Assembly: GCA_963744055.1 (NCBI GenBank)
Contig: CAVUSL010000001.1
Location: 1,364,001 to 1,428,000 of the forward strand
DNA: 64,000 bases
Reading direction: 5' to 3'
Source of the DNA: Gp1-AA133 sp963744055
GTDB lineage: Bacteria > Acidobacteriota > Terriglobia > Terriglobales > Acidobacteriaceae
This document shows positions 62,934 to 64,000 of this stretch, in pieces. How positions within the stretch are numbered: the stretch's first letter is position 1; every line of letters starts with the position of its first letter. The translations under genes and the position numbers were made by a program. The notes beneath the pieces are model-generated. The model was not told the origin of the DNA, searched no databases, and saw only the letters and a program-made list of their open reading frames with translations.

Positions 62934-64000
62934 ATGGGATTCCCAAGTACTGCACTTGCTTTTTTCTTGACGGTGTCGCTTCTAGACTCGTCGGGATTGG
63001 GGACTGTCGTTCGTCACAACGGCGACGCAGATCCGGCTTCAGGGCTGCAGTCGATACAGGCCAATGCCAATCAGACCCCTGCAGGGGTTTTGTCCAACGG
63101 GGTTTTCAACGTCAACTTCGAAGTGCGGGAAGGGGACTGGTTTCCCGAGGACCAGCATGGTCCGAGTGTGAAGATTTTCGCGCTCGCAGAGCAAGGCAAG
63201 GTGGCGCAGGTGCCAGGCCCCATGATCCGAGTTCCCGAAGGCACAGCGATTCACCTGCGGATCCACAATACTCTTTCAGTCACGGTAATCATGCATGGCA
63301 TGCATTCGCATCCTGGGAAACAGGACGACATCCTCACGGTGCCGTCCGGAGAAACCAACGATTTTTCGTTTCAGGCTGGCGAACCAGGTGCGTACTACTA
63401 CTGGGCTACTGCAGGAGGAGGCCTTCTGGACGGTCGACCCTACAAGGAAGACAGTCAGCTGAACGGGGCCTTTATTGTGGATCCCGTGGGGAACGTTCCG
63501 CCGGACCGCGTCTTCGTGATTGCCGCCTGGCGCGACCGCCTGAAACCGCAGGAATCGTTCGACATTCCAGTGATCAACGGCAAATCATGGCCGTATACGG
63601 AGCGACTGGAGTATTCCGTCGGCAGCGAAGTGCGCTGGCGCTGGCTCAACCCCAGCGCCCAGTTACACCCCATGCATTTGCACGGTTCGTATTTTCGCGT
63701 CGACGCTCTGGGTGACGGTGAACGCGACACTGTCCTCCCAATCGCCCAGCGCAAGACCGTGGCCACCCAATTGATTCCTGTGGGTGGGACCATGACCACG
63801 TATTGGCAGCCCAGCCAGCCGGGCCGCTGGCTCTTTCACTGCCACATCCTGACGCATATTTCGCCGGACACGATGATGCTCCGTCGCGATTTGAGTATTG
63901 CCAGCACAAGCATGGCGCACGACAGCCCTATGAAAGACATGGCAGGACTGGTCATGGGGATCACCGTTCGACCCCGGCCGGGAGATCCAAAGCCTCCAAA
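62934..64000 (+). CDS. Multicopper oxidase (3' partial)
   Basis: The frame is open from ATG 62934 to the end of the window, at least 355 residues. Signal peptide FPSTALAFFLTVSLLDSSG (probable). Copper-site motifs: MHGMHSHPG near 122, HPMHLHG near 245, and HCHILTHI near 302. These fit the type 1/2/3 copper centres of the cupredoxin multicopper oxidase family. It is probably exported and may oxidise phenolics or metals. The end lies outside the window. Confidence 0.9.
   Translation, partial: MGFPSTALAFFLTVSLLDSSGLGTVVRHNGDADPASGLQSIQANANQTPAGVLSNGVFNVNFEVREGDWFPEDQHGPSVKIFALAEQGKVAQVPGPMIRVPEGTAIHLRIHNTLSVTVIMHGMHSHPGKQDDILTVPSGETNDFSFQAGEPGAYYYWATAGGGLLDGRPYKEDSQLNGAFIVDPVGNVPPDRVFVIAAWRDRLKPQESFDIPVINGKSWPYTERLEYSVGSEVRWRWLNPSAQLHPMHLHGSYFRVDALGDGERDTVLPIAQRKTVATQLIPVGGTMTTYWQPSQPGRWLFHCHILTHISPDTMMLRRDLSIASTSMAHDSPMKDMAGLVMGITVRPRPGDPKPP

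Overview
The window is 64 kb of one chromosome from a high-GC, Gram-negative, environmental bacterium. Gene style and content point to the phylum Acidobacteriota, probably class Terriglobia. The signs are many secreted beta-propeller and Tat-exported proteins, RND and MFS transporters, PilZ and GGDEF signalling, many tiny unannotated helical proteins, and intergenic palindromes of the CTTCAG/CTGAAG type. This assignment is an inference; there is no rRNA gene here. No prophage, CRISPR array, transposase or plasmid function was found. Coding density is high and most large antisense ORFs are shadows.

Layout. 1-11 kb: the end of a TPR/DUF5107 protein, then a DeoR-type repressor divergent from a five-gene operon (Tat-exported heparinase II/III-like lyase, two MFS carriers, an old-yellow-enzyme flavoprotein and a DapA-like aldolase). 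This looks like a uronate or acidic-polysaccharide utilisation unit. 11-18 kb: signalling, with a PAS-GAF histidine kinase, a large MASE1 hybrid kinase, and a divergent response-regulator diguanylate cyclase. 18-20.5 kb: a sparse stretch with tRNA-Ser(UGA) and several tiny genes. 20.6-24.9 kb: an RND efflux adaptor and its pump; the pump gene carries three separate one-base insertions. 25-32 kb: class III aminotransferase, bactofilin, DinB-like and PilZ proteins, and RNase R with two in-frame low-complexity inserts built from intergenic repeat sequence. 32-33 kb: tRNA-Pro(GGG) and two more tiny helical proteins.

33-47 kb: mostly single genes (NTF2-like, VOC, HxlR, DUF1330, TolB-like, cysteine-synthase-like, DUF1801, a secreted pair that includes an SBP56-like propeller, aldo/keto reductase, PilZ, YceH, Ycf48-like, Fpg/Nei glycosylase, ArsR, CoA-binding). 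48-51.5 kb: dnaB and lepA. 51.6-55.4 kb: a membrane protein, a SpoIIE-type phosphatase, then a SAM-I riboswitch leading a threonine-synthase-like gene coupled to a MoaD/ThiS-like sulfur carrier that ends in Gly-Gly-Cys-Arg. 55.4-60.5 kb: UspA, then a TetR-HlyD-ABC ATPase-ABC permease operon with a clear promoter and palindromic operator. 60.7-64 kb: a PAP2 phosphatase, two small proteins, and a multicopper oxidase that runs off the end.

The most interesting points are: (a) the SAM-riboswitch / ThrC-like / GGCR-tailed sulfur carrier module, which suggests protein-thiocarboxylate-dependent homocysteine synthesis; (b) RNase R colonised in frame by REP-like palindromes, which also occur elsewhere as doublets with 37-38 bp centre spacing; (c) a multi-copy family of 55-70 residue helical proteins lying near both tRNA genes; (d) the triple-frameshifted RND pump. 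All coordinates and motifs were read by eye; no database search was possible.
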